Origin: AP-15 sp963712825
Lineage (GTDB): Bacteria > Pseudomonadota > Alphaproteobacteria > ATCC43930 > CGMCC-115725
Assembly (NCBI GenBank): GCA_963712825.1
Contig: CAVQJP010000011.1
Span: 124,001-188,000, forward strand
Direction of reading: 5' to 3'
DNA: 64,000 bases
Shown here: positions 1 to 8,684 of the stretch, in pieces
Position numbering within the stretch: the first letter of the stretch is position 1
How the letters are laid out: each line of letters opens with the position of its first letter
Made by a program: the position numbers and the translations under genes
Notes under the pieces: model-generated
What the model saw: the letters and a program-made list of their open reading frames with translations, nothing else
Told to the model about the DNA's origin: nothing
The model's database searches: none

Positions 1-674
1 GTGATTTCGGTGCCGGTTGCCGATCCTTGCCGGCTCGATCCCTCGGGCCAGGAGGGAGCCGGACCGATTTCGGCAAGCGGCGCTTCCGGCACGCCGTCGC
101 GAAAGCGCAGGAACCACTCCGAGCCGCCGCGAAAAACGCGCAGATCCAGCCGGCTCGACAGGCCGTTGACGACCGAGACGCCGACGCCATGGAGCCCGCC
201 CGACACCTTATATGCGTTTTGGTTGAACTTTCCGCCGGCATGGAGGTGGGTCATGATCACCTCGGCGGCCGACACCCCTTCCTCCTCGTGGATGCCGACC
301 GGTATGCCGCGGCCGTTGTCGGTGACCGTAACCGAGCCGTCGGCGTTCAAGGTCACCGTGACCGTGTCGCAATAGCCGGCGAGCGCCTCGTCGATCGCAT
401 TGTCGACGACTTCGTAGACCATGTGGTGCAGGCCGGAGCCGTCATCGGTGTCGCCGATATACATTCCCGGCCGCTTGCGCACGGCTTCGAGCCCGCGCAG
501 CACCTCGATCGACTGCTCGTTGTAGGTTGCGTCCTCGCCGTTAACGCTCAAACCGTTGCGGGGCAGATCAGAAGAGACCGCCGCACCATTCGCCAAGTTG
601 CGCGCGGCAGGCGCGGCGCGCGTCGGAGCGGGGTCGGTCGACGGCCGAGGATCGGATGAGGGAATATTTGCCAT
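1..674 (-). CDS. gyrB: DNA gyrase subunit B, N-terminal part (gene runs off the left edge)
   Basis: ATPase subunit of DNA gyrase, which with GyrA introduces negative supercoils. Only about 224 N-terminal codons are in the window, read leftward from an ATG at 674. The translation shows the GHKL ATPase landmarks in order: LRGLEAVRKRPGMYIGD, the NAIDEALAGYCD segment carrying the ATP-binding Asn, DNGRGIPV, and the lid GGLHGVGVSVVN. About 45 residues rich in Ala, Pro and Ser precede the conserved QSIEVLRGLEAV block, so the N-terminus is somewhat extended. It lies 38 bp after recF on the same strand, as the last member visible here of the dnaA-dnaN-recF-gyrB cluster. Identity is secure; the GHKL transducer end and the TOPRIM domain are outside the window. 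Confidence 0.95.
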   Translation of the reverse strand, partial: MANIPSSDPRPSTDPAPTRAAPAARNLANGAAVSSDLPRNGLSVNGEDATYNEQSIEVLRGLEAVRKRPGMYIGDTDDGSGLHHMVYEVVDNAIDEALAGYCDTVTVTLNADGSVTVTDNGRGIPVGIHEEEGVSAAEVIMTHLHAGGKFNQNAYKVSGGLHGVGVSVVNGLSSRLDLRVFRGGSEWFLRFRDGVPEAPLAEIGPAPSWPEGSSRQGSATGTEI

Positions 675-712
675 TTCGTTGGTATTAAGCTTTCGATCGT
701 TTGAAGAGCGGG

Positions 713-1948
713 TCAGACGACGGCGCCATTGTGCACCGACAGGAACTGGGCTTGGCGGCGCAGCGGCGCGAACACCGCCTCGTCGGTGCCGGTGAGCCAG
801 ACTTGGCTTTCAAGCCGGGCCACCAGCTCAAAGAGAGCCAAGCGCCGGCTTGCGTCGAGATGAGCGGCGATCTCGTCGAGCAGCAGCAGCGGTGTTGCAC
901 CCCGCAATGCCCGCCGCAATTCGGCATGGGCCAGCAGCATCGAGATCAGCAAGGCTTTCTGCTCGCCGGTCGAGGCATGCTCGGCAGCGGCGCCGCCCGG
1001 CGCCAAACGAACCGCTAGATCGGTCCGGTGCGGGCCGATCGCCGTGGTCCCAGCGATGGCATCGTCGCGCCGCGAACCGGCGAGCGCGGCGGCGAACTTG
1101 GCCTCGGCGGCAAGTGCCGGCATATCGCCAAGCCATCCCTCGACGACACCGGCCACGGCCAGCCGCGCGCGTGGAAACGGCCCTTCGGTCTCGGCGCAGG
1201 CATGGTCGAGCCGGCGCACGGCGTCGCGCCGCGCAGCCGCCACCGCGACACCTTGCGCCGCCATTACCTCTTCGAGCGCGCCGAGCCAGACCGGATCGGC
1301 CGGACCCTCACGCAACAGCCGCGCCCGCTCCCGCAATGCCTGCTCATAAGCCGCGACACGCCCGGCATGCGCCGGATCGAGCGCTGACACGAGCCGATCC
1401 AGAAACCGTCGCCGGCCGCCCGGACCTTCGAGAAACAGGCGATCCATTTGCGGGGTCAGCCAGACCACGCCGAACTGCTCGCCGAGGGCGGCCTGCCCAC
1501 GCGCCGGCTCGCCGTCGATCCGTACCACCCGACGGTCAGCTTCCGTCGCCGCTCTTCCGGTGCCGATGCGCACCGCGCCGCGATGCGTCGCGATGGTGGC
1601 GGCAACCGCCCAGGCGGGCCTGCCGACAGCGGCGGCTTCCGCACCTTCGTCTATGGCGCGGCGGTCGACTTCGGTCAGTTTTGCCCCGCGTAATCCGCGT
1701 CCCGGCGCCAGAAACGAAACGGCTTCGAGCAGGTTCGTCTTGCCGGCCCCGTTGGGCCCGGTGAGGACCACGGGGCCGGTCTCGAGGTCCAGCCTTGCTT
1801 TGGAGTAATTACGAAAATCGGTCAGCACCAGCCGGGTGACAGCGGCGCCGGGCGGCGCCGCAGCCTTCGCGGCACCGGCGCTCCAACGGGCCTCCTGCGC
1901 CTCGACAAGCATGGTGATTATATGGGGTTGGCAACCCCTTATATCCAC
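713..1948 (-). CDS. recF: DNA replication and repair protein RecF
   Basis: SMC-like ABC ATPase that helps load RecA on gapped single-stranded DNA through the RecFOR pathway. Taking the GTG at 1948 gives 411 aa, with a partial AAGG ribosome site eight bases upstream. The ATG at 1912 gives 399 aa but has no visible Shine-Dalgarno. In the shorter numbering, the domain opens with LVLTDFRNY, Walker A GPNGAGKT is at 52-59, the signature region STGEQKALL follows, and Walker B LLLLDE is at about 342-347. Both starts leave a 25-37 residue Ala-rich lead before the conserved domain, longer than in typical RecF proteins of roughly 360 aa. It sits between dnaN and gyrB on one strand. Confidence 0.93.
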   Translation of the reverse strand: MDIRGCQPHIITMLVEAQEARWSAGAAKAAAPPGAAVTRLVLTDFRNYSKARLDLETGPVVLTGPNGAGKTNLLEAVSFLAPGRGLRGAKLTEVDRRAIDEGAEAAAVGRPAWAVAATIATHRGAVRIGTGRAATEADRRVVRIDGEPARGQAALGEQFGVVWLTPQMDRLFLEGPGGRRRFLDRLVSALDPAHAGRVAAYEQALRERARLLREGPADPVWLGALEEVMAAQGVAVAAARRDAVRRLDHACAETEGPFPRARLAVAGVVEGWLGDMPALAAEAKFAAALAGSRRDDAIAGTTAIGPHRTDLAVRLAPGGAAAEHASTGEQKALLISMLLAHAELRRALRGATPLLLLDEIAAHLDASRRLALFELVARLESQVWLTGTDEAVFAPLRRQAQFLSVHNGAVV

Positions 1949-1978
1949 TCGCGCGACCTTGCAGCCCGATATTGCGGT

Positions 1979-3124
1979 TCAAACCCGCATCGGCATCAGC
2001 ACATAGAGCGCGGTCGGATCCGTTCGGTCGCGCACGATCGTCGGCGAGGCCGAATCCGACATGACAAATTGCGCCCCCTCGCCCTCAATCTGTGCGGTGA
2101 TGTCCAGCAGATATCGAGAATTGAACCCGATCTCCAACGGGTCGCTGAGATAACGCACTTCGAGCTCCTCGACCGCCGTGCCGTTTTCCGGGCTCGTCGC
2201 CGACACCGCGAGGCTTCCGCCATTCGATCCCGGTGCTATCGCGAGCTTGACCGCGCGGCTCTTTTCTGTGGAGATCGTCGACACACGATCGACCGCCTCC
2301 GAAAATTCTTTGCATTTGACCTCGAGGACCTTGTCGTTGGCGGTCGGGATGACCCGATCGTAATCGGGAAAGGTCCCGTCGATCAGCTTGGAGGTCAGCG
2401 CCGCCTCTCCGGTGGCAAATCGGATTTTGGTCTCGCTGAGCGCGACTTGGATTTCATCTTCGTTCTCTTCGACGAGCTTGCGCAGCTCGATTACGGTTTT
2501 GCGCGGGACGATGACACCCGGCATCCCGGCGGCCCCTTCGGGCAACACCATTTCCACGCGGGCAAGACGATGCCCGTCGGTCGCCACCGCCCGGATGACC
2601 GGCACCTCGTCGCTTTTGGTCGCGTGCAAGTAGATCCCGTTCAAGTAGTAACGGGTTTCTTCCGTGGAAATTGCGAAGCGGGTACGGTCGACGAGGCTCT
2701 TGAGCTCCGCCGCGGTCAAGCTGAAACGATGCGCCAACTCGCCGCCCGCCATCACCGGATAGTCTTCCGGCGGCAGGCAGGACAAGGTGAATGTCGACCG
2801 CCCGCACCGCAGGACCATCGTGCTGCGCTCGCCGCTCGCCTCGATTTCGATCTGGGCCCCGTCGGGCAGCTTGCGGACAATGTCGTAGAGCGTGTGCGCC
2901 GGAGCGGTGGTGCGCCCCGCTCGCTCGATCTGGGCCGGCACCCGCTCGACAATTTCGAGGTCCATGTCGGTGGCGCTGAGCGCCAACGCGCCCGCCCCCG
3001 ACCCGGCGCTGTCGGCCCGCAGCAGCACGTTCGAGAGAATCGGGATCGTGTTGCGCCGTTCGACCACGCTCTGCATGTGTCCCAGCGCCTTGAGAAGAGC
3101 GACCCGTTCGATCGTGAGTTTCAT
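1979..3124 (-). CDS. dnaN: DNA polymerase III sliding clamp (beta subunit)
   Basis: Ring-shaped processivity clamp that tethers DNA polymerase III and recruits other DNA enzymes through a hydrophobic pocket. The 381-residue product begins MKLTIERVALLKALGHMQSV, the usual start of DnaN in this class, and ends with YVLMPMRV, the typical beta-clamp C-terminus. I chose the ATG at 3124 over the upstream in-frame extension to 3220 because alignment with the family starts exactly there. Three clamp folds fit the length. It lies 152 bp downstream of dnaA and 30-66 bp before recF, all on one strand, so co-transcription is likely. Confidence 0.96.
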   Translation of the reverse strand: MKLTIERVALLKALGHMQSVVERRNTIPILSNVLLRADSAGSGAGALALSATDMDLEIVERVPAQIERAGRTTAPAHTLYDIVRKLPDGAQIEIEASGERSTMVLRCGRSTFTLSCLPPEDYPVMAGGELAHRFSLTAAELKSLVDRTRFAISTEETRYYLNGIYLHATKSDEVPVIRAVATDGHRLARVEMVLPEGAAGMPGVIVPRKTVIELRKLVEENEDEIQVALSETKIRFATGEAALTSKLIDGTFPDYDRVIPTANDKVLEVKCKEFSEAVDRVSTISTEKSRAVKLAIAPGSNGGSLAVSATSPENGTAVEELEVRYLSDPLEIGFNSRYLLDITAQIEGEGAQFVMSDSASPTIVRDRTDPTALYVLMPMRV

Positions 3125-3276
3125 GTCGTGGACACACAGTTGGGCGATGCGGGCGCCGCCGACCCGTTCTCGGCCGGCCGACAAAATTATCGTACCACAA
3201 AACCGCCAGCGTCTCAGCACTTGCCGCCGAAAGTCCGCGACGCCGTCGCCCGGCGCCGGCCGAGCGGCCGGTGAGA

Positions 3277-4716
3277 TCAGCTTTGCAGCATACGGCGCAG
3301 CAGCTCGACATCCTCGGCGAGCACCGGATCGGCGTCCTTCAGCTCTTCGATCCGGCGCACGGCGTGCATGACCGTGGTGTGGTCGCGACCGCCGAATTTG
3401 CGGCCGATCTCCGGCAGCGACCGGCTCGTCAGCTGCTTGGACAGATACATCGCGACCTGGCGCGGCCGGGCGACGATGCGGGCCCGCCGGCTTGACGTCA
3501 TCTCGGCAAGCCGAACATTGAAATGCTCGGCGACGCGCCGTTGGATTTCATCGATCGTCACGTGTCGCTCGCGCGAGCGCAGCAAGTCGTGCAGCTCTTC
3601 CTGCGCGCTTTCGAGCGTGATGTCGCGCCCCACCAGCTGCATGTTGGCAACGATGCGGTTGAGCGCCCCTTCCAGCTCGCGCACATTAGACGTGATCTTG
3701 TGGGCCAGCAGCTCCATCACCTTGCGCGGGATGCGCATATCGGTCTGCTCGGCCTTTGACTGCAGGATGCCAAGGCGGAGCTCGTACGTGGTTGGATGCA
3801 GATCGGCGACGAGCCCCCAGCCGAGCCGGGAGCGCATGCGTTCCTCCATTCCTTCGAGATCGGACGGCGATTTGTCCGCCGAGATGACGATCTGGCGATT
3901 CTGGTCGACCAGCGCGTTGAAGGTATGGAAGAACTCCTCCTGGGTCAATTCCTTGCCGCTGATGAACTGAACGTCGTCGATCATCAGCAAATCGACCGAA
4001 CGAAATTCGTCCTTAAAGTCCATCGTCGATTTGTACCGTAGAGCGCGGATAAATTGATGCATGAACTTTTCCGCCGACAAGTACATGACCTTGCGAAAGC
4101 AAGCGTGCTTGTGCACATGCCAGGCGACGGCATGCATCAAGTGAGTCTTGCCGAGCCCCACCCCGCCGTAGAGAAACAGCGGGTTAAACGGCACCGCGCG
4201 CATCGCGCCAGCGCAGGCCTCCGCGACACGACGCGCCGCGGCATGGGCCAGCTCGTTCGGCTTGCCGACAACGAAGTTTTCAAAGGTAAAGCGGGGGTCG
4301 AGTCCTTGCGGCCGGTCGTCTGCGATATCGAGCGCGGAGGCGGGCTCGGCCGGCGGCTCTGTCACCGGCTGAGCCATTTCGACGGCATCCTCGCGGCCGG
4401 CTCGATTCGCGCCACGCGCGTTGCCCGTCGCCGAAGCCACCACCACCGATATCCGCTTGACCTGCCGGTTTTCCGCGCGCCACAGCGCCAGGATGCGATC
4501 GGCGTAATTCGATGCCACCCAGTCGCGATATAAACGGGCCGGAGCAGCAATGACCGCCTCGCCGCCATCTATTCGCTCGACGCTGATCGGAGCAAGCCAA
4601 CTTCGGTAAGCGGTTTCGCCGATTTCATCTTTGAGTTGTCCAGCAACCCGATCCCATTCGCTTTGCGTAGCTGTTGCGTTTTTTACATGATTTCCTTGAC
4701 TCGCTTCTACCACCAC
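3277..4716 (-). CDS. dnaA: Chromosomal replication initiator protein DnaA
   Basis: AAA+ initiator that binds DnaA boxes and melts the origin. The 479-aa frame opens with GTG at 4716, preceded by a G-rich stretch. Domain I (WDRVAGQLKDEIGETAYRSW) is at residues 21-40. A low-complexity linker runs from about 95 to 140. The AAA+ core carries Walker A GGVGLGKT at 184-191 and Walker B LLMIDD at 243-248. The C-terminal helix-turn-helix holds the DnaA signature GRDHTTVMHAVRRIE at about 443-457. A second GTG at 4713 is an equally possible start. It is the first gene of the dnaA-dnaN-recF-gyrB run; rpsT lies upstream on the same strand. Confidence 0.97.
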   Translation of the reverse strand: MVVEASQGNHVKNATATQSEWDRVAGQLKDEIGETAYRSWLAPISVERIDGGEAVIAAPARLYRDWVASNYADRILALWRAENRQVKRISVVVASATGNARGANRAGREDAVEMAQPVTEPPAEPASALDIADDRPQGLDPRFTFENFVVGKPNELAHAAARRVAEACAGAMRAVPFNPLFLYGGVGLGKTHLMHAVAWHVHKHACFRKVMYLSAEKFMHQFIRALRYKSTMDFKDEFRSVDLLMIDDVQFISGKELTQEEFFHTFNALVDQNRQIVISADKSPSDLEGMEERMRSRLGWGLVADLHPTTYELRLGILQSKAEQTDMRIPRKVMELLAHKITSNVRELEGALNRIVANMQLVGRDITLESAQEELHDLLRSRERHVTIDEIQRRVAEHFNVRLAEMTSSRRARIVARPRQVAMYLSKQLTSRSLPEIGRKFGGRDHTTVMHAVRRIEELKDADPVLAEDVELLRRMLQS

Positions 4717-5104
4717 CGCATCCCCCCGATTAGGACGGCAGCACCGCCCGGTTCAACGCCGGCAAGTCTTGACCCCCAATCCAGTCGACAAATCGCGTCG
4801 CATCCTAAGGCTTCAGGTGTCTTTCGCTCCCAAGCACGTAATTATTTTATTCGTCCATAGTCGTCACGTCGTATGCTTGCCCCTAGTGTTATTTGCAGGG
4901 CGCCGACGTAATTTCATGGCGTCTCTATATGCCAACACTAACTTAGATATCGAAACAATGGCAATGCGTCCGAAAAGGGAACGCTAAAGGTTTTTTTGGA
5001 CGCGGCGGTGACGGCAGGGCGCTCCGCACGCGAGGCGGGCGCCGACCTCCAATACGGAGTGGGCTGTCGATACGGGAGTGAGCTGTGAGAAAAAAGAGCG
5101 GTCT
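4717..5104. other. Gap between rpsT and dnaA, partly AT-rich
   Basis: No convincing gene lies in these 388 bases. The stretch 4840-4990 is clearly more AT-rich than its surroundings, with runs such as AATTATTTTATT and a T7 tract at 4990-4996. That makes it a plausible site for the dnaA promoter. I looked for TTATCCACA-type DnaA boxes on both strands and found only weak 5-6 of 9 matches, so I do not call an origin. In Caulobacter, for example, the origin is next to hemE rather than dnaA. Confidence 0.5.
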
Positions 5105-5365
5105 TTAGAGCGCGTTGATGCGCGTCGCCAACCGGGACAGCTTGCGCGAGACCGTGTTCTTGTGCATCACGCCTTTGGTAATGGCCCGATGCAGCTCGGG
5201 CTGCGCGGCCTGGAGGGCCGATTGCGCCGCCGCTTTGTCGCCGCTGGCGATCGCGGTCTCGACGTGCTTGACGAAAGTACGAACCCGGCTGACCCGGGAG
5301 CGATTCATCATCGTGCGCTTTTCGGTCTGACGGATGCGCTTTTCAGCCGATTTGTGGTTCGCCAT
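5105..5365 (-). CDS. rpsT: 30S ribosomal protein S20
   Basis: Primary 16S rRNA-binding protein of the small subunit. The 86-residue, strongly basic product begins MANHKSAEKRIRQTEKR, the hallmark of bacterial S20, and is the normal length for the family. Most of the chain reads as long helices rich in Lys, Arg and Ala. It lies upstream of dnaA on the same strand, the standard alphaproteobacterial position. A short T6 run (in the direction of transcription) follows the stop codon closely, but I see no proper stem, so a terminator is not called. Confidence 0.96.
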   Translation of the reverse strand: MANHKSAEKRIRQTEKRTMMNRSRVSRVRTFVKHVETAIASGDKAAAQSALQAAQPELHRAITKGVMHKNTVSRKLSRLATRINAL

Positions 5366-5567
5366 GCTCTCTTGCCGAATTTCAGGACGCAGCTTCTACC
5401 TGCGGAGCGGCGCGGCGTCAACCGGAATGGCCAAACCGTCTTTCGATCAACCATCGTCGGAACAACAAACGCTCGCCGTCCGCAAACGATCACGATATCG
5501 TGGTTTGCCGAGCCTCGGCCCGGGCAACAAACCGCGGAGAACGCGACAACCGACAAGGAGCACGATC

Positions 5568-5921
5568 ATGGCGTCCGTCCAACATGTCCATGTGAAAACC
5601 CGCGATCCCAAGCAAACGGCACAATTCTACGTCGACAATTTCGGCGCAACCCTTAAGGCGGAGATTCCGGGCCGCGGTTTTCGTCTCGACCTGCACGGGC
5701 TGCAGCTCAACATCACCGGTCTGATCGCCAGCCAGCAGCACGAGCAGCATTACGGCATCGAGCACATTGCGGTCGACACCGAGGACTATGACGGCACATT
5801 GGCCAAGATGCGCCAAAACGGCGTGAAAATTCTCGAAGAGATGCCGCCCAACAACGGCCGGCGGGTGTGCTTTATCGAAGCGCCGGACGGCGCGCAGATG
5901 GAATTGATCGAAAAGGCCTGA
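5568..5921 (+). CDS. VOC (glyoxalase/dioxygenase fold) family protein
   Basis: Single-module vicinal-oxygen-chelate protein of 117 residues; substrate unknown. The paired beta-alpha-beta-beta-beta halves start at HVHVKTRDPKQTAQFY and IEHIAVDTEDYDGTLAKM. The final conserved strand is GAQMELIEKA, whose Glu is in the metal-ligand position usual for the fold. The ATG at 5568 is preceded by AAGGAG at 5555-5560 and is preferred to longer upstream reading. An LLM flavin oxidoreductase and a methyltransferase follow on the same strand with gaps of 41 and 24 bp, so the three may form an accessory operon. Glyoxalase, extradiol dioxygenase and resistance proteins share this fold, so no reaction is assigned. 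Confidence 0.85.
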   Translation: MASVQHVHVKTRDPKQTAQFYVDNFGATLKAEIPGRGFRLDLHGLQLNITGLIASQQHEQHYGIEHIAVDTEDYDGTLAKMRQNGVKILEEMPPNNGRRVCFIEAPDGAQMELIEKA

Positions 5922-5962
5922 GCTTTCTCGGCCGCTTTTGTTTTCGAGAAGGTGGGGCTCAC

Positions 5963-6883
5963 ATGGCGTTGAAGGAAAAAATTGCGCTCGGCATGTCGCT
6001 GCCTCACCGCTCGCCCGAGGCGATCGGTCCCGACATCGTGCGCCGGGTGGCGCAACGCGCCGAGGCGCTCGGGTTTCGCGATTTGTGGGTGACCGAGAAC
6101 ACCCTCGATCACGTCTTCTGCTTCGACCCGGTGGCGGTGCTGACCTATGCCGCCGCGGTCACCAGCAAGATCGGCCTCGGCGCGTCGGTCGTTGTGCTGC
6201 CGATCCATCACCCGGCGCATGTGGCTCATCAATGGGCATGCCTCGATTATCTGAGCGGCGGGCGCGCGATCCTTGGCGTCGGGCTCGGCCGTGAGCACCA
6301 CTACGCCCAGTTTCAGGTTCCCCGTGAGGCCCGCGTGCGGCGGTTTCGCGAAGACGTCGAATTGATCCGGGCATTGTGGAGCCAGCCTCGCGTTACGTTT
6401 CGAGGAAGAATCTATCAGCTCGAAGGCGGCACGATGGCTCCAAAACCTGTGCAAAAGCCCAATCTGCCGATCTGGTTCGGTGTCGGCCACCCAAATGCGG
6501 TGCGCCGCGCCGGCTTTCTCGCCGACGGATGGATGGGCTCGGGCGGGTCGAGCATCGCCGGCTTTGAGCAATCCGTGCCGATCCTGCGAGCGGGGCTGGA
6601 GGAAGCGGGGCGCGATCCGACAGACTTTCCGATTTCGAAGCGCCTGTTCATCGCGGTCGACGAGCGGCCGCAGGTCGCCCGCGGCGAGCTGCACCGCTGG
6701 TTCACCGAGGTCTACCACAATCCCGAAGGGGCCGACGCCTCCGGCATCCACGGCACCCCGGAAGAGGTCCGCGAACGGCTCGAAGAGCTGGTGGCGATGG
6801 GCGCCAACCACCTGCTCTTGAACCCGGTTTCGCGCTATGCCGAACAGGTCGAAGCGCTCGCCGCGGTCGCCGGATTGACCTGA
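5963..6883 (+). CDS. LLM-class flavin-dependent (or F420-dependent) oxidoreductase
   Basis: Luciferase-like monooxygenase-fold oxidoreductase of 306 aa, a TIM barrel using FMNH2 or reduced F420. Family features visible are ALGFRDLWVTENT near residue 40, the VTSKIGLGASVVVLP segment, DYLSGGRAILGVGLGR near residue 100, PNLPIWFGVGHPNAVRRAG, and FLADGWMGSGG. The ATG at 5963 gives the family start MALKEKIALGMSLPH. The substrate cannot be read from sequence. Position between a VOC protein and a SAM methyltransferase suggests a small catabolic or detoxifying set. Whether this organism makes F420 cannot be judged here. Confidence 0.88.
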   Translation: MALKEKIALGMSLPHRSPEAIGPDIVRRVAQRAEALGFRDLWVTENTLDHVFCFDPVAVLTYAAAVTSKIGLGASVVVLPIHHPAHVAHQWACLDYLSGGRAILGVGLGREHHYAQFQVPREARVRRFREDVELIRALWSQPRVTFRGRIYQLEGGTMAPKPVQKPNLPIWFGVGHPNAVRRAGFLADGWMGSGGSSIAGFEQSVPILRAGLEEAGRDPTDFPISKRLFIAVDERPQVARGELHRWFTEVYHNPEGADASGIHGTPEEVRERLEELVAMGANHLLLNPVSRYAEQVEALAAVAGLT

Positions 6884-6907
6884 AGCGCTCTAAAAAGGGC
6901 ATCAACG

Positions 6908-7657
6908 ATGTCGTCGCTGCATTCCGACCCGGTCAAACAACAGGTCGCCGCGCATTGGGATCGGCGCGCGGCGCATTTCGACGAGGATTTCGGTCACAGC
7001 CTTCGTACCGCGGCCGAGCACGCGGCGTGGGACCGCATCTTCGGCCTTGTCCTGCCGCCCGCTGGCGCGCTCGATGCGCTGGACGTGGGCTCCGGCACGG
7101 GCTTTCTCAGTCTTGAGCTCGCCGCGCGGGGGCATCGCGTCACCGGCGTCGACTTTGCCCCGTCGATGATTGCGCTTGCCGAACACAAGGCGGCGGAACG
7201 CGGGCTTAAAATCCGGTTTGAGCAGGGCGACGCCGAGCAATTGCCGTTCGCGCGGGCGAGCTTCGATCTGGTGATCAGCCGGCATGTGCTGTGGACCCTG
7301 CCGCACCCCGAAGCGGCGATCGACGAATGGCTTCGCGTCCTGCGGCCGGGCGGCCGGCTTGTCATCGTCGACGGGGCGGTGCTCGACGGCAGCGACCGCG
7401 TCGCCGGCGCCCAGCCCGGGTGCCAGGAAAATGCCCGGACCAGTCCCGAATATGCCGCGGTCGGCGACCGGCTTCCGTTTCTTGGCGGCCGTCCCCGCGA
7501 AGAGATCGAAACCTTGCTGCGTCGACACGGTCTCGCTAATGTCGCCGGCGATCCGCTTGGCGATCTCGTCGAAGCGCAAATGCAGCGCATGGCCGAGGAG
7601 GGGTTGGAGCCGCGGCGGCGCAATCGCTACGTCGTCTGGGGCGACGCAGCGCACTGA
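6908..7657 (+). CDS. Class I SAM-dependent methyltransferase
   Basis: Methyltransferase of the UbiE/type 11 group, 249 aa. Motif I is LDVGSGTGFLSLELA at about 59-73, followed by the acidic loop VTGVDFAPSMI that binds the SAM ribose. Later come GDAEQLPFARASFDLV and the post-motif RVLRPGGRLVIVDGAV. The N-terminus QQVAAHWDRRAAHFD resembles small-molecule methyltransferases. Substrate unknown. It ends the probable VOC-LLM-methyltransferase operon and is distinct from the true UbiE at 9.6 kb. The ATG at 6908 lies 24 bp after the LLM stop. Confidence 0.88.
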   Translation: MSSLHSDPVKQQVAAHWDRRAAHFDEDFGHSLRTAAEHAAWDRIFGLVLPPAGALDALDVGSGTGFLSLELAARGHRVTGVDFAPSMIALAEHKAAERGLKIRFEQGDAEQLPFARASFDLVISRHVLWTLPHPEAAIDEWLRVLRPGGRLVIVDGAVLDGSDRVAGAQPGCQENARTSPEYAAVGDRLPFLGGRPREEIETLLRRHGLANVAGDPLGDLVEAQMQRMAEEGLEPRRRNRYVVWGDAAH

Positions 7658-7667
7658 ATTGGGAAAC

Positions 7668-7871
7668 ATGCAGCAAGGCCGCGGCGGCATGGGCAGCCAC
7701 AAGCATGGCGTGTCCGGCCACGCCTCTCAGAGCCCGCGTCTGCGTCTTGCGAAAAAGCTTGCGGCCGAGCGCGGCGAATACGGCTCCCAAGCGGCCCGTC
7801 GTCCATTGCGCCCGCTCTTCGCCAACGTGCAGGACGCCTTCGACACCCGACGCAAGCCGCGCCGGTCCTGA
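7668..7871 (+). CDS. Possible small basic protein, hypothetical
   Basis: A 67-codon open frame fills the gap between the methyltransferase and the convergent enoyl-CoA hydratase. The product is very basic, with PRLRLAKKLAAERGEYGSQAARR in its middle part read as Arg/Lys/Ala-rich helix, and a His/Gly-rich beginning. The ATG at 7668 has only a weak GGGAAA upstream. I recognise no family. It may be chance reading in GC-rich DNA; the call rests on its exact fit to the gap and nothing else. Confidence 0.25.
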   Translation: MQQGRGGMGSHKHGVSGHASQSPRLRLAKKLAAERGEYGSQAARRPLRPLFANVQDAFDTRRKPRRS

Positions 7872-7885
7872 CCCGCCCGCGGGGG

Positions 7886-8674
7886 TCAGCGGTTGCGGAA
7901 GGCGGGTTTCCGCTTTTCGATAAAGGCCGCCATGCCTTCCTTGCGGTCCTCGGTGGCGAAGGTCGCGTGGAACACCCGGCGCTCGAACCGCACCCCCTCG
8001 GCCAGGGTCGTCTCAAAGGCGCGGTTGACCAACTCCTTGACCATCATTGCAATCGGCCGCGACATTGCGCTGATCCGCTCGGCAATCTTGACGGCTTCCG
8101 TCAGCAGGTCGGCGGCCGGTACGATGCGGCTGACAAGGCCGGCGCGCTCGGCCTCGGCGGCGTCCATCATGCGCCCGGTCAGGCATAGATCCATCGCCTT
8201 CGCCTTGCCGACAAAGCGGGCGAGGCGCTGCGTCCCGCCGGCGCCGGGGATCGTTCCGAGGGTGATCTCGGGCTGGCCGAAGCGCGCGTTGTCTGCGGCG
8301 ATTACAATGTCGGACATCATGGCGATTTCGCAGCCGCCGCCGAGCGCAAATCCGGCCACCGCGGCGACGACCGGCTTGCGGCACTGCGCGATCCGCTCCC
8401 AGCCCTTGGTGATGAAATCCTCAAGATAGGTTTCGGGATAAGTCTTGTCCGCCATTTCCTTCACGTCGGCGCCGGCGGCAAAAGCCTTGTCGTTGCCGGT
8501 CAGCACGATCGCGCCGATTGCCTCGTCGTCTTCGAAATCGTCGATTGCCGCAGCGAGCTCGCCGATCAAGGCCGCGTTCAGCGCGTTCAGCGCCTGCGGC
8601 CGGTTGAGGGTGGCGATCCCGACCGCCCCGCGCCGCTCGACGAGGAGGTTCTGGTAGCTGCGATCCTGGCTCAT
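7886..8674 (-). CDS. Enoyl-CoA hydratase (crotonase family)
   Basis: Hydrates 2-trans-enoyl-CoA in fatty-acid beta-oxidation or related acyl-CoA breakdown. The 262-residue product has the crotonase core: RPQALNALNAALIGEL, the oxyanion segment AAGADVKEM, VAGFALGGGCE with the first catalytic-position Glu, and FGQPEITLGTIPGAGGTQRL with the second Glu. Both acids are present, so hydratase activity is plausible. It starts at the ATG at 8674 with GAGGAG just upstream. mutM follows upstream on the same strand with only 10 bp between. The pairing of enoyl-CoA hydratase with mutM near dnaA is usual in alphaproteobacteria. Confidence 0.93.
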   Translation of the reverse strand: MSQDRSYQNLLVERRGAVGIATLNRPQALNALNAALIGELAAAIDDFEDDEAIGAIVLTGNDKAFAAGADVKEMADKTYPETYLEDFITKGWERIAQCRKPVVAAVAGFALGGGCEIAMMSDIVIAADNARFGQPEITLGTIPGAGGTQRLARFVGKAKAMDLCLTGRMMDAAEAERAGLVSRIVPAADLLTEAVKIAERISAMSRPIAMMVKELVNRAFETTLAEGVRFERRVFHATFATEDRKEGMAAFIEKRKPAFRNR

Positions 8675-8684
8675 CTGTTCTCCT

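Noticed and set aside
1924..1938. GGGGTT-GGC-AACCCC hairpin between dnaN and recF as a terminator
   Set aside because: Only six base pairs and no following T-run in the direction of transcription; it may fall inside the longer recF reading frame.
1922..3274. 450-codon open frame on the plus strand across dnaN
   Set aside because: It is antisense to dnaN, has no family resemblance and an Arg/His-rich composition typical of GC-rich shadow frames.
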